Shown here: piece after piece, positions 1-8,530 of the stretch
Layout: each line of letters opens with the position of its first letter
Position numbering within the stretch: position 1 is the first letter of the stretch
Assembly: GCF_026627255.1 (NCBI RefSeq)
Contig: NZ_JAPNLM010000001.1
Span: 62,001 to 126,000 of the forward strand
From: Streptomyces antarcticus
GTDB lineage: Bacteria > Actinomycetota > Actinomycetes > Streptomycetales > Streptomycetaceae
Direction of reading: 5' to 3'
Length of the DNA stretch: 64,000 bases
Notes under the pieces: model-generated
Seen by the model: the letters and a program-made list of their open reading frames with translations, nothing else
Databases searched by the model: none
What the model was told of the DNA's origin: nothing
Program-made: the position numbers and the translations under genes

Positions 1-2
1 GT

Positions 3-593
3 GAGGCGGTGGCCCGGTGGGTCACCGAGGTCGCCTCGCGGCACCCCGCGGCCGTGATGGGCGAGGTGACCTTCGAACCGGTCGACCTGGCGGACTACGC
101 GCTGCCGTTGCTGGACGAGCCCGTGCCCGCCATGTTCGGCCGGTACCGGAACGAGACCACCCGGCGGTGGGCCGACGCCATCGGCTCGTTCGACGGGTTC
201 GTGTTCGTGACCCCCGAGTACAACCACTCCGTACCCGCGGCGCTGAAGAACGCCGTCGACCACCTGTTCGCCGAGTGGAACGACAAGGCGGCCGGATTCG
301 TCAGCTACGGCGTGCACGGCGGGACCCGCGCCGTCGAGCACCTGCGGCTGGCGCTGGCCGAAGTGAAGGTCGCAGGAGTACGGAGCCAGGTCGTCCTGTC
401 GGTGTTCGCCGACTTCGACTACACGGGATGCGACATGACGGACCCGACGTCGGCCGGCCGGTTCGCGCCGGGGGAGCGGCAGGAACCGGCGGTGAACACG
501 ATGCTGGACGAGGTCGTCGCCTGGTCGGCCGCGCTCAAGCCGCTGCGCGCGGACGTCGCCGCGGGGTCCACGGAAGATGTCGTTCCGGTATGA
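3..593 (+). CDS. NADPH-dependent FMN reductase (5' end outside window)
   Basis: The reading frame is open from base 3, so the true start and the usual N-terminal GSxRxxR flavin phosphate loop lie left of the window; the first visible residues (EAVARWV) are what normally follows that loop. The motif TPEYNHSVPAALKNAVDHL is the hallmark of the flavodoxin-like NAD(P)H:FMN/quinone reductase family. Such enzymes supply reduced flavin or reduce quinones in the cytosol. It lies just before the polyketide oxygenase/PKS operon on the same strand, so a role in reducing a polyketide quinone or feeding a flavin-dependent monooxygenase is plausible but is inference. A strong hairpin follows it. The family call is secure; the substrate is unknown. 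Confidence 0.85.
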   Translation, partial: EAVARWVTEVASRHPAAVMGEVTFEPVDLADYALPLLDEPVPAMFGRYRNETTRRWADAIGSFDGFVFVTPEYNHSVPAALKNAVDHLFAEWNDKAAGFVSYGVHGGTRAVEHLRLALAEVKVAGVRSQVVLSVFADFDYTGCDMTDPTSAGRFAPGERQEPAVNTMLDEVVAWSAALKPLRADVAAGSTEDVVPV

Positions 594-624
594 CGCGCCA
601 GGGCCGCCGCCTGCTCCTGCAGCT

Positions 625-652
625 ACCGCTGACCGCTGACCGCTGACCGCTG
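625..652. repeat. Four tandem copies of a 7-bp unit (accgctg)
   Basis: Four perfect head-to-tail copies of ACCGCTG, followed by a partial fifth, lie between the FMN reductase stop and the hairpin at 673. A 7-bp period does not fit a coding repeat or one helical turn. Replication slippage is the simplest explanation. Confidence 0.8.
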
Positions 653-672
653 ACGGCACCCACGGCTTCGGC

Positions 673-710
673 TGCGCTCGTACGGTCCCGACCGGGACCG
701 TACGAGCGCA
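673..710. terminator. Perfect 17-bp inverted repeat, probable bidirectional terminator
   Basis: Arms 673-689 and 694-710 are perfectly complementary around a 4-nt loop (gacc). No T-run follows on either strand, which is common for Streptomyces terminators. It sits 80 bases after the FMN reductase and 135 bases before the first PKS-operon gene, so it probably separates two transcription units. A long operator is the alternative reading. Confidence 0.6.
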
Positions 711-844
711 ACTCGAAGGCCGTACCCGCTCTTCTCCAAATCCCTTGCCCGTCACGGGAGTTCCCCTCCAATAGCACGGATATACCCCCGTCCTCACCAC
801 AGCTGCCCTACTCCGGGCGCGCAATTCCGAGCACCGTAAGCGGC

Positions 845-2368
845 ATGACGTTGCACGCCGCAGAATCCATCCGGTCGCACGTACCGGTTCTCGTCGTGGG
901 AGCCGGTCCCACAGGTCTCATGCTCAGTGCCGAGCTGGCGCTCCACGGAGTGCAGCCGCTGCTGATCGACGCACTGCCGAGCCCGAGCGGACAGTCCCGG
1001 GCCCTGGGCTTCACGGTCCGGACGCTGGAGATCTTCAAGCAGCGCGGCATCCTGGGCCGCTTCAAGGGGCTCGCCCAGGTACCGGGAGTGCATTTCGCCG
1101 GCCTGAACATCGACGGCGACTTCCTGTCCAGCACGCTTCGACCGGCCAACCAGTACCCGCAGTCCAGGACCGAAGAGGTCCTCGCGGACTGGTGCGAGGA
1201 GCGGGGGGTCACGGCCCTGAGGCCATGGAGGCTGGAGTCGATGGAGCCCACCGGCTCCGGATACCGCTGCGTGCTCAGCGGTCCGGCCGGGCGGCGCACC
1301 GTCGAGGCGGACTACGTGGCCGGTTGCGACGGGGCGGCCAGTGGCGTTCGCGAAGCGATCGGCATGCCCGCCCGCCGCACCCCCCCTTCGGTCCAGATGC
1401 TCCTCGGTGACCTGCGCGGCTGCGGACTGCCCAACGAGCCCTTCGGGGTCAAGCACGAGAAGGGCATGGTCATGTCCGCGCCGCTGGGCGACGGGACGGA
1501 ACGGGTCATCGTCTGCGACTTCTCCCAGCCGATGCGGCCGCAGGGCGCACCGGTCACCCACGCCGAGATCAAGAACGCGTACGAGAACGTCGTCGGCAAG
1601 CCCCTGACGGACGGAGAATGCCTGTGGGCGAGCTCCTTCTCCGACGCCTCCTCCCTCGTGGAGTCGTACCGGGACGGCCGTGTGCTGCTCGTCGGGGACA
1701 GCGCGCACACGCACCTCCCGGCGGGCGGCCAGGGCATGAACGTTTCGCTCCAGGACGCGGTGAACCTCGGCTGGAAGCTCGCGCTGGTGAGCCGGGGCCG
1801 CGCACCGGATTCCCTCCTGGACAGCTACCACGCCGAGCGGCACCCGATCGGCCGGGAACTGCTGCTCAACACGGCCGCCCAGGGGCAGCTGTTCCTGCGC
1901 GGACCGGAGGTGGACCCGCTGCGCGAGATCGTGCGGCGGCTGCTGGAGGTGCCGGAGGTGTCGGCCCGGCTGGCCGACGGAGTCAGCGGACTGGACATCC
2001 GGTACGACATGGGCGACCCGGAGGCGTCGCCACCGGTGGGTGAGCGGTTGGCACCGGACGCCTTCACGGTGGTCGGGGCCGGCGGCGACACCGTGGTCGA
2101 GGCCAGCGACGTCGTCGAAGAGCTGCGGCACGGCTCCGCCCTGCTGGTCCTCCTCGCCGACGACGGCGAGGCGTCCCCGCTCGCCGCGCAGTGGGGGGAC
2201 CGGGTGCGCGTGGTGCACGCGCGGCCGAGGGAACCGCGACGGAAAGCCGGCTCCGCCGAGCCCCTGAACCTGCTCGTCCGGCCGGACGGCCACATCGCCT
2301 GGGCGGGCCCGCGGAGCGACGGGCTGAGCGCCTCGCTCAGCCGTTGGCTCGGCGAGCCCGCCGCGTAA
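845..2368 (+). CDS. FAD-dependent aromatic polyketide monooxygenase (UrdE/PgaE type)
   Basis: A 507-residue class A flavoprotein hydroxylase. It shows the Rossmann dinucleotide fold (VVGAGPTG, residues 17-24), the DG motif around D162 (GCDGAAS) and the FAD-ribityl GD motif around D285 (VGDSAHTHLPAGGQGMN). A C-terminal thioredoxin-like extension of about 100 residues is typical of the PgaE/MtmOIV/Rox group. The family uses FAD and NADPH to hydroxylate or Baeyer-Villiger oxidise aromatic polyketides. Its place directly before a TcmI-type cyclase and the minimal PKS matches the E position in angucycline clusters, where the enzyme hydroxylates C-12 of the angucyclinone. The ATG at 845 has no strong ribosome-binding site. 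The exact oxidation step is inferred. Confidence 0.88.
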   Translation: MTLHAAESIRSHVPVLVVGAGPTGLMLSAELALHGVQPLLIDALPSPSGQSRALGFTVRTLEIFKQRGILGRFKGLAQVPGVHFAGLNIDGDFLSSTLRPANQYPQSRTEEVLADWCEERGVTALRPWRLESMEPTGSGYRCVLSGPAGRRTVEADYVAGCDGAASGVREAIGMPARRTPPSVQMLLGDLRGCGLPNEPFGVKHEKGMVMSAPLGDGTERVIVCDFSQPMRPQGAPVTHAEIKNAYENVVGKPLTDGECLWASSFSDASSLVESYRDGRVLLVGDSAHTHLPAGGQGMNVSLQDAVNLGWKLALVSRGRAPDSLLDSYHAERHPIGRELLLNTAAQGQLFLRGPEVDPLREIVRRLLEVPEVSARLADGVSGLDIRYDMGDPEASPPVGERLAPDAFTVVGAGGDTVVEASDVVEELRHGSALLVLLADDGEASPLAAQWGDRVRVVHARPREPRRKAGSAEPLNLLVRPDGHIAWAGPRSDGLSASLSRWLGEPAA

Positions 2369-2385
2369 CCAGAGGAGGAAGACCC

Positions 2386-2712
2386 TTGTACAGCTCTCTG
2401 ATCGTCGCCCGGATGGACCCCGGCCACGCGGACGCGGTGGCGGACATCTTCAGCGCGTTCGACGCCACCGACATGCCTGCGGGGATGGGCACCCTGCGCC
2501 GCGAGCTCTTCCGGTACCGCGGCCTCTACTTCCACCTCCAGGACTTCGAGACCCCCGACGGGACCGCCGCGGTGGAGGCGGCGAAGACCGACCCGCGGTT
2601 CATCGGCATCAGCAACGACCTCAAGCCGTACATCGAGGCCTACTCCCCGACCTGGCGGTCGCCGAAGGACGCGATGGCCGAGCGCTTCTACCACTGGAGG
2701 GCCGAGCGTTGA
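2386..2712 (+). CDS. TcmI-family polyketide cyclase
   Basis: A 108-residue protein with the monomeric ferredoxin-like fold family signature seen in TcmI, UrdF and JadI: an N-terminal YSSLIVARM strand and a C-terminal YIEAYSPTWRSPKDAMAERFYHW block. It is expected to close a later ring of the poly-beta-keto chain (the fourth ring in angucyclines). The only start that fits is TTG at 2386, eight bases after a strong GAGGAGG at 2372-2378. Longer in-frame readings run back into the upstream oxygenase and are rejected. Its stop overlaps the next start as TTGA, indicating translational coupling to the ketosynthase. Confidence 0.9.
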   Translation: MYSSLIVARMDPGHADAVADIFSAFDATDMPAGMGTLRRELFRYRGLYFHLQDFETPDGTAAVEAAKTDPRFIGISNDLKPYIEAYSPTWRSPKDAMAERFYHWRAER

Positions 2713-3968
2713 GCCGCCGCGTGTTCATCACCGGGGTCGGGGTCGTCGCGCCCGGCGGCGTCGGCCGCGACGCCTTCTGGGACCTCCTGACCCAGGGGCG
2801 TACCGCCACCCGGCGGCTCAGTCTCTGCGACCCGGAGCCGTTCAGGTCCCAGGTGGCCGCCGAGGTCGACTTCCGGGCCGAGGCCGCGGGACTGACCGAG
2901 CAGCAGTCCGTGGAGCTGGACCGGGCGGCCCAGTTCGCCCTGGTCGCCGCCCGTGAGGCGGTGGAGGACGCGGGCTGGCGGGACACGTGCCCGCCCGGCC
3001 GCGCCGGGGTCGTCGTGGGCTCCGCCGTCGGCGCCACGACCAAGCTGGAGGAGGTCTACCGGCAGCTCAGCGCGGACGGGTCCCTCTGGGACGTGATCCC
3101 GGACTCCCCCGCCCAGCTCTACTCGTACTTCGTGCCCAGCTCCTTCGCCGCCGGCATCGCCCGGGAGTTCGGCGTCACCGGGCAGAGCGGCGTCGTGTCG
3201 ACCGGCTGCACCTCCGGGATCGACGCCGTGGGCAACGCGTGGGAACTGATCCAGGACGGCATCCTGGACTCCGTCGTCTGCGGGGCCACCGACGCGCCCA
3301 TCTCGCCCATCACCGTCGCCTGCTTCGACGCGATCAAGGCGACCTCGACCTACAACGACACCCCGGAGACCGCCTCCCGGCCGTTCGACGCGACCCGGGG
3401 CGGATTCGTCCTGGGCGAGGGCAGCGCGATGTTCGTCCTGGAGTCCGAGGAGTCCGTCCTGCGCCGCGGCGCGCGCGTCTACGGCGAGATCAAGGGGTAC
3501 GCCAGCCGCTGCAACGCGTACCACATGACCGGCCTGAAGGCCGACGGGCGTGAGCTGGCCCAGGCCGTCACCGCCGCCCTGACCCAGGCCCGGATGGACC
3601 CGGGCGAGCTCGACTACGTCAACGCCCACGGCAGCGGGACCAAGCAGAACGACAGGCACGAGACCGCTGCGCTGAAGGCCTCCCTGGGCACCGCCGCCCG
3701 CCATGTGCCCATCAGCTCCATCAAGTCCATGGTGGGCCACTCGCTGGGGGCCATCGGCTCGCTGGAGATCGCCGCGTGCGCCCTGGCGCTGCGGTACGAC
3801 GTGATCCCGCCGACGGCCAACCTCACCCGGCCGGACCCGGAGCTCGACCTGGACTACGTACCCGTACATGCGAGGAAACAGCAGACCGACGGAATCCTGA
3901 CGACCGGCAGCGGTTTCGGAGGGTTCCAGAGCGCCATGGTCCTCGCGGATCCGGAGAAGCGCTCATGA
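2709..3968 (+). CDS. Type II PKS ketosynthase alpha (KS-alpha)
   Basis: A 419-residue condensing enzyme that extends malonyl-ACP units together with KS-beta. The catalytic Cys is C167 in VVSTGCTSGIDAVG. The two catalytic His lie in NAHGSGTKQND and SMVGHSLGAIGS. The C-terminal GFGGFQSAMVL block is also typical. Translation starts at TTG 2709, overlapping the cyclase stop by 4 bases; a GTG four codons later is the alternative. The end overlaps KS-beta by 4 bases (ATGA), the usual arrangement that gives equal amounts of both subunits. Length and motifs are standard, so this is a functional KS-alpha. Confidence 0.97.
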   Translation: MSRRVFITGVGVVAPGGVGRDAFWDLLTQGRTATRRLSLCDPEPFRSQVAAEVDFRAEAAGLTEQQSVELDRAAQFALVAAREAVEDAGWRDTCPPGRAGVVVGSAVGATTKLEEVYRQLSADGSLWDVIPDSPAQLYSYFVPSSFAAGIAREFGVTGQSGVVSTGCTSGIDAVGNAWELIQDGILDSVVCGATDAPISPITVACFDAIKATSTYNDTPETASRPFDATRGGFVLGEGSAMFVLESEESVLRRGARVYGEIKGYASRCNAYHMTGLKADGRELAQAVTAALTQARMDPGELDYVNAHGSGTKQNDRHETAALKASLGTAARHVPISSIKSMVGHSLGAIGSLEIAACALALRYDVIPPTANLTRPDPELDLDYVPVHARKQQTDGILTTGSGFGGFQSAMVLADPEKRS

Positions 3969-5140
3969 CCGCACACATCACCGGCATCGGTGTCGTCTCC
4001 CCGCTGGGCCTGTCCCGGGAAGAGCACTGGAAGGCCCTCCTCGACGGGTGCAGCGGCCTGGGTCCGACCCGGTCGTTCGACTCCACCCGCTACGACAACC
4101 CCATCAGCGGCGAGGTCCCCCACTTCAGCCAGGAGGAACTGCCCAGCAGGCTGCTGCCCGCCACCGACCGCATGACACAGATGTCGCTGGTCGCCGCGGC
4201 AGGGGCGTTCGACGACAGCGGCATCGACCGGGACCAGATCGACCCCCTCGACATCGGCGTCATGACCGCCTCCACCGCGGGCGGCTACGCGTTCGGGCAG
4301 AAGGAACTGCAGAACCTGTGGTCCAAGGGCCCCAAGTACGTCAGCACCCATCAGTCCTACGCCTGGTTCTACGCGGTCAACACCGGCCAGATCTCCATCC
4401 GCCACGGCTGCCAGGGGCACAGCGGAGTGATCGTCGCCGACGACGCCGGCGGCCTCGACGCGATCGCGACCGCCGCCCGCCGCCTGGCGCGCGGTAACCG
4501 CGTCATGCTCACCGGCTCGGTGGACAGCACCATGTGCCCCTGGGGGCGGGTCGCGCACACCTCGACCGGCCACCTGTCGAAGTCCGCCGACCCGCGCACC
4601 GCGTACCTGCCGTTCGACGAACGGGCAGGCGGGTGGGTCAACGGCGAGGGCGGGGCCCACCTCGTCCTCCGGTCCGAGAGCGACGGCCGGTACGCGTCGG
4701 TGCTCGGCCACGGGGCGACCGTGGACGACCCGCGGGCCGACCCGGGGGCGGGTCTGGTCCAGGCGATCCGCCTCGCACTCGACGCGGCGCGGCTGCGCGC
4801 CCGCGACATCGGCGTGGTCTTCGCCGACGCGGCCGGCACCCGGCAGGCGGACGGGGCCGAGGCCGCTGCCCTCGCGGAGGTCTTCGGGCGGAACTCCGTC
4901 CCCGTCACCGCGCCCAAGGCGGCCACGGGCCGCATGGGCTGCGGAACCGCCTCGCTCGACGTCGCCACGGCGGTGCTCGCCCTGCGCGACCAGATGATCC
5001 CCCCGACCGTCAACGTCGAAGCGGACGCGTCCCTCGGGATCAACCTGTGCACCGCGGCCGCCCCGCACCGCATCACCCACGCCCTGGTGCTCGCCAGGGG
5101 CATCGGTGGGTTCAACTCCGCCCTGATCGTCGGGGCATGA
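3965..5140 (+). CDS. Type II PKS chain length factor (KS-beta)
   Basis: A 391-residue KS-like subunit that pairs with KS-alpha and sets chain length. The start is ATG 3965 in an ATGA overlap with KS-alpha. The active-site Cys is absent, as expected. In aligned act-type factors that position holds a Gln (AEQAGGLDA), while here the sequence is ADDAGGLDA, so the pseudo-active residue is Asp (about D160). The preceding HGCQGHSGV block replaces the usual HGMRGPSG. The C-terminal GIGGFNSALIV is normal. Chain length cannot be read reliably by eye, but the cluster order suggests a decaketide. The Asp substitution is treated separately as a finding. Confidence 0.95.
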   Translation: MTAHITGIGVVSPLGLSREEHWKALLDGCSGLGPTRSFDSTRYDNPISGEVPHFSQEELPSRLLPATDRMTQMSLVAAAGAFDDSGIDRDQIDPLDIGVMTASTAGGYAFGQKELQNLWSKGPKYVSTHQSYAWFYAVNTGQISIRHGCQGHSGVIVADDAGGLDAIATAARRLARGNRVMLTGSVDSTMCPWGRVAHTSTGHLSKSADPRTAYLPFDERAGGWVNGEGGAHLVLRSESDGRYASVLGHGATVDDPRADPGAGLVQAIRLALDAARLRARDIGVVFADAAGTRQADGAEAAALAEVFGRNSVPVTAPKAATGRMGCGTASLDVATAVLALRDQMIPPTVNVEADASLGINLCTAAAPHRITHALVLARGIGGFNSALIVGA

Positions 5141-5157
5141 CCGAAGGAGAGAACGAC

Positions 5158-5427
5158 ATGACCGCACGCGTCACCATGGACGACCTCAAGCGCGCCCTCC
5201 AGGAGGGCTCGGGGGTCGACGAGGGCGTCGACCTCGACCGGGACCTCCCGACCAAGGCGTTCGCCGACCTCGGCTACGACTCCCTCGCCGTCCTGGAGAC
5301 CGGCCTGCGCCTCGGACGCGAGAACAACATCGAGATCGACGACTCGGTGTTCAACGAACTCGACACGCCCCAGCAGCTGCTGGACGCGATCAACCAGGCC
5401 CTCGAGAGCCAGGCGGCGGCATCGTGA
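5158..5427 (+). CDS. Type II PKS acyl carrier protein
   Basis: An 89-residue ACP with the phosphopantetheine attachment serine S42 in LGYDSLAVLE. It carries the growing polyketide for KS-alpha/KS-beta, after activation by a phosphopantetheinyl transferase such as the one at 14129. The chosen start, ATG 5158, has a good GAAGGAGA 8 bases upstream. An in-frame ATG at 5137 overlaps the KS-beta stop and would add seven residues (MTEGEND); it cannot be excluded. The stop overlaps the ketoreductase start (GTGA). Confidence 0.96.
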   Translation: MTARVTMDDLKRALQEGSGVDEGVDLDRDLPTKAFADLGYDSLAVLETGLRLGRENNIEIDDSVFNELDTPQQLLDAINQALESQAAAS

Positions 5428-6203
5428 CGGCGCTGCGTCACGCCCTCGTCACCGGCGGGTCGAGCGGCATCGGCAAGGCCGTCGCGCACCGCCTCGGGAA
5501 AGCCGGGCACACCGTGACGATCTGCGGCCGGGACCCCGAGAAGCTCCGGTCCGCCGCCAAGGAACTGGCCGAACTCGGCGTGTCCGTCACCACGTTGAGC
5601 GCCGACGTCAGTGACCCCCAGCAGGTGCGCGAGCTGGTCGGCCGGGCCGTGGAGGCGAGCGGGCCCATCGGGATCCTGGTCAACAACGCCGGCCGGAACG
5701 GCGGCGGCAAGACGGCGGAGCTGACCGACGAGCTGTGGCGGGAGGTGCTCGGCACCAACCTCGACAGCGTCTTCTACGTCACCCGGGAGGTGCTGGCCCG
5801 CGGCGGCATCCACGAGGTCGAGCACGGCCGCATCGTCAACATCGCCTCCACCGCGGGCAAACAGGGCGTCCTGCTGGCCGCCCCCTACTCCGCCTCCAAA
5901 CACGGCGTGGTCGGCTTCACCAAGGCCGTGGGCAAGGAGCTCGCGCCCCAGGGCATCGCGATGAACGCGGTCTGCCCGGGATACGTGGAGACGCCGATGG
6001 CCACCCGGGTGCGGCGCGCGTACGCCGACGCCTGGGAGACCACGGAGGCGGAGGTCCTGTCCGCCTTCGAGGCGAAGATCCCGCTCGGCCGGTACAGCAC
6101 GCCCGACGAGGTCGCCTCCCTCGTCGAGTACCTCACCACCGAAGGCGCCGCCTCGATCACGGCCCAGGCACTCAACGTGTGCGGCGGCCTCGGAAACTTC
6201 TAG
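5424..6203 (+). CDS. Type II PKS C-9 ketoreductase (SDR)
   Basis: A 259-residue short-chain reductase very like the actinorhodin ketoreductase. It has the cofactor loop TGGSSGIG, NNAG, a catalytic Tyr/Lys pair (Y155, K159 in PYSASKHG) and the typical ending ALNVCGGLGNF. It should reduce the C-9 carbonyl of the nascent chain with NADPH and so fix first-ring folding. In the act enzyme the groove motif after NNAGR is PGG; here it reads NGG, with Pro replaced by Asn. The start is GTG 5424, overlapping the ACP stop. It belongs to the coupled minimal-PKS operon. Confidence 0.95.
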   Translation: MTALRHALVTGGSSGIGKAVAHRLGKAGHTVTICGRDPEKLRSAAKELAELGVSVTTLSADVSDPQQVRELVGRAVEASGPIGILVNNAGRNGGGKTAELTDELWREVLGTNLDSVFYVTREVLARGGIHEVEHGRIVNIASTAGKQGVLLAAPYSASKHGVVGFTKAVGKELAPQGIAMNAVCPGYVETPMATRVRRAYADAWETTEAEVLSAFEAKIPLGRYSTPDEVASLVEYLTTEGAASITAQALNVCGGLGNF

Positions 6204-6215
6204 GAGATGATCCGC

Positions 6216-7166
6216 ATGACCGACCGGCCTCGCGTCGACGTGCACACCACCACGATCAGCAGCAGCGCCGACGACGTGTACAGCCGCTTGGAGAGCGTCG
6301 GGCAGTGGTCCCGGATGTTCGAACCGACCATCCACAGCACGGAACTGGCCCGGGAGGGGAACAAGCAGACGATCCAGCTGTGGGCCATCGCCAACGGGGA
6401 ACCCAAGTCCTGGGTCTCAGAGCGTCACCTCGACCCCGTCGCACGCACCATCCGCTTCGCGCAGACCGTCACCGCGCCGCCCGTCGCGGAGATGTCGGGC
6501 GAGTGGGAGGTCCTGCCCCTGACCGAGGACAGCTGCTCCGTCCGGCTGACGCACACCTACCGCGCGGAGGACGACTCCGAGGAGGCGCTCGCCTGGATAG
6601 CCAAGGCCGTGGACACCAACAGCACCAAGGAACTCGCGGCGCTGAAGACCGCCCTCGAACGGGAGGCGGACAGCGAGCTGAGCGCCTTCACCTTCGCCGA
6701 CTCGGTGGAGACCACGGCCGACCCCGTCCTGCTGTTCTCCTTCCTGGACCGCGGCGAACTGTGGTCCGGACGGCTGGACCACGTCGCCGAGGCCGAGATG
6801 AAGGAGTTCTCCGACGGGCTGCAACTGCTCCGGATGCGGACGAGGACCCCGGACGGCGACAGCCACGTCACGGAGTCCTACCGGGTGTCCCAGAGCCCGG
6901 CCAGGCTGCTGTACAAGCAGGTGACGCTACCGGCGCTGCTGGAGCTGCACACCGGCGAGTGGACCATCTCCCCGTCCGGCGAGAGCTGGAAGGTCACCTC
7001 GAAGCACACGGTGGCGATCAACCCCGAAGCGGTGCAGAAGGTCCTCGGCCCGGACGCGACCGTCGCGGACGCCAAGGAAGTCGCCCGGCGGAACCTGGGG
7101 AACAACAGCCTGCGGACCCTCGAAGCAGCGGTCCGCTGGGCCGATGCCGCCGCGCCGCAGCGGTGA
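6216..7166 (+). CDS. Didomain aromatase/cyclase (SRPBCC fold)
   Basis: A 316-residue protein made of two START/Bet v1-like halves (roughly residues 1-150 and 155-316), as in ActVII, JadD and UrdL. It cyclises and aromatises the first ring of a C-9-reduced chain, which fits the ketoreductase just upstream. Although an ATG exists at 6207, the GGAG at 6203-6206 is only well placed for ATG 6216, so that start is chosen. The stop overlaps the next GTG start by 4 bases. Confidence 0.93.
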   Translation: MTDRPRVDVHTTTISSSADDVYSRLESVGQWSRMFEPTIHSTELAREGNKQTIQLWAIANGEPKSWVSERHLDPVARTIRFAQTVTAPPVAEMSGEWEVLPLTEDSCSVRLTHTYRAEDDSEEALAWIAKAVDTNSTKELAALKTALEREADSELSAFTFADSVETTADPVLLFSFLDRGELWSGRLDHVAEAEMKEFSDGLQLLRMRTRTPDGDSHVTESYRVSQSPARLLYKQVTLPALLELHTGEWTISPSGESWKVTSKHTVAINPEAVQKVLGPDATVADAKEVARRNLGNNSLRTLEAAVRWADAAAPQR

Positions 7167-8530
7167 GCGGGATCGTGACCGCGCCCGAGGCCTCCGACGT
7201 CGTCGTCGTCGGCGCCGGGCCCAGCGGCCTGCTCCTGGCGGGGATCCTCGCCGGGGCGGGCGCGCGGGTCACCGTACTGGAATCGCGCGGCGCGCCGGAC
7301 CCGCAGATCCGCGCCTCGACCCTGCACGCCCGCGCCATGGAGATCTTCGACTCCCACGGAGTGGAGTTCGCACCTGAGCTACCCCACAGCACCCACGGGC
7401 ACTACGGCGGCCTGCCCGTGGACCTCTCGCGCGTCGAGTCCGACCGGGCCGGCGTCCGGCGGTGCCCACAGCCCGAACTCGTACGGACACTGAGCGGCTG
7501 GGCCGGCCGCCGCGGCGCGCGGCTGCTGTACGGGGAACACGTGGAGTCCGTCCACGGGCAGGGCCGGCACCGTCTGGTGAGCACCCGGACCGGCCGGACC
7601 TTCGGCTCGGCGCTGCTGGTCGCGGCGGACGGACAGCAGAGCACGGTCCGTGCGCTGCTCGGCATCGCCTGCGAGGGTGCCCCGGCCACGCGCGTCCTGG
7701 TGCAGGCCGACCTCCTCCGGAGTCCCGTGCCGGGACGGCGCTTCGAGCGGCGGGGGCGTTACACCGTCACCGCCGCCCCGCTCAGCGACGAGGTCACGCG
7801 GCTGATGATCCACGATCCGCGGTGGCCCGTGGGCCGGCCGCGCACGGCGGAGGACCTCCGCGCCGCCTGGCACGCCGCCACCGGCGAGGTGCTGCCGGCC
7901 GAGCCTTCGTGGCTGCGGACGTTCGGCGACGACACGAGCGTCGCGCACCGACTGGTCGAAGGCCGTGTCGTGCTGTGCGGTGACGCGGCCCATCCCTTCA
8001 TCCCCATCGGAGGGCAGGCGTTGAACACGTCCCTGATGGACGCCGAGGCACTCGGCTGGCGGATCCTGGCGCACCTGGAGGACGGGGACCCGCAGGGGCT
8101 CCTGGAGTACGGGGAGGAACGCGCCGCCTGGCTGGACGTGCTCGCGCGCAGACTGCGCGCGCAGGCGCGCCTGCTGTTCGACACCGACGAGGCGGCCACC
8201 GCGCACAAGGCGCGCGTGGCCGAGCGCCTGAACAGCGACGAGACCTACCGGCAGAAGATCGCCGACTCCCTGGCGGGTGTCGACGTGTGCTACCCGGCGG
8301 CCACCGGCGGGATCCGCCGCCGTCTCGGCCCGGACCAGCTGCGCGAGGCCGGGGCCGCCCGCCGCACGACCCGCGTCCGACGGGGGTCCGTGACCGACGG
8401 CGGCACCCGCGTGGACGCCTGGATCAGGCCCGATCACCACTGGTACCCGACGGCCCCTGACGAGGCCCGGCAGGATTGGAATGACGCGGTGCGCCCTCTT
8501 GACGACCACGAAGCCGAGGCGGCGCGGTGA
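7163..8530 (+). CDS. Second FAD-dependent polyketide monooxygenase (UrdM N-half type)
   Basis: A 455-residue class A flavoprotein hydroxylase starting at GTG 7163 (GTGA overlap). FAD motifs: VVGAGPSG (residues 15-22), AADGQQSTVR, and a GD motif around D274 (CGDAAHPFIPIGGQALNTS). It occupies the position of the M oxygenase in angucycline clusters, but the fused C-terminal reductase domain found in UrdM is missing; the protein ends after a short thioredoxin-like remnant. It is expected to hydroxylate or dehydrate the angular intermediate together with the first monooxygenase. Regiochemistry is inference. Its end overlaps the acyltransferase start by 4 bases. Confidence 0.9.
   Translation: MSGIVTAPEASDVVVVGAGPSGLLLAGILAGAGARVTVLESRGAPDPQIRASTLHARAMEIFDSHGVEFAPELPHSTHGHYGGLPVDLSRVESDRAGVRRCPQPELVRTLSGWAGRRGARLLYGEHVESVHGQGRHRLVSTRTGRTFGSALLVAADGQQSTVRALLGIACEGAPATRVLVQADLLRSPVPGRRFERRGRYTVTAAPLSDEVTRLMIHDPRWPVGRPRTAEDLRAAWHAATGEVLPAEPSWLRTFGDDTSVAHRLVEGRVVLCGDAAHPFIPIGGQALNTSLMDAEALGWRILAHLEDGDPQGLLEYGEERAAWLDVLARRLRAQARLLFDTDEAATAHKARVAERLNSDETYRQKIADSLAGVDVCYPAATGGIRRRLGPDQLREAGAARRTTRVRRGSVTDGGTRVDAWIRPDHHWYPTAPDEARQDWNDAVRPLDDHEAEAAR

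Noticed and set aside
3776..3964. Longer N-terminus for KS-beta
   Set aside because: The extension overlaps KS-alpha and is not ketosynthase-like; the ATGA start at 3965 matches all known KS-beta genes.
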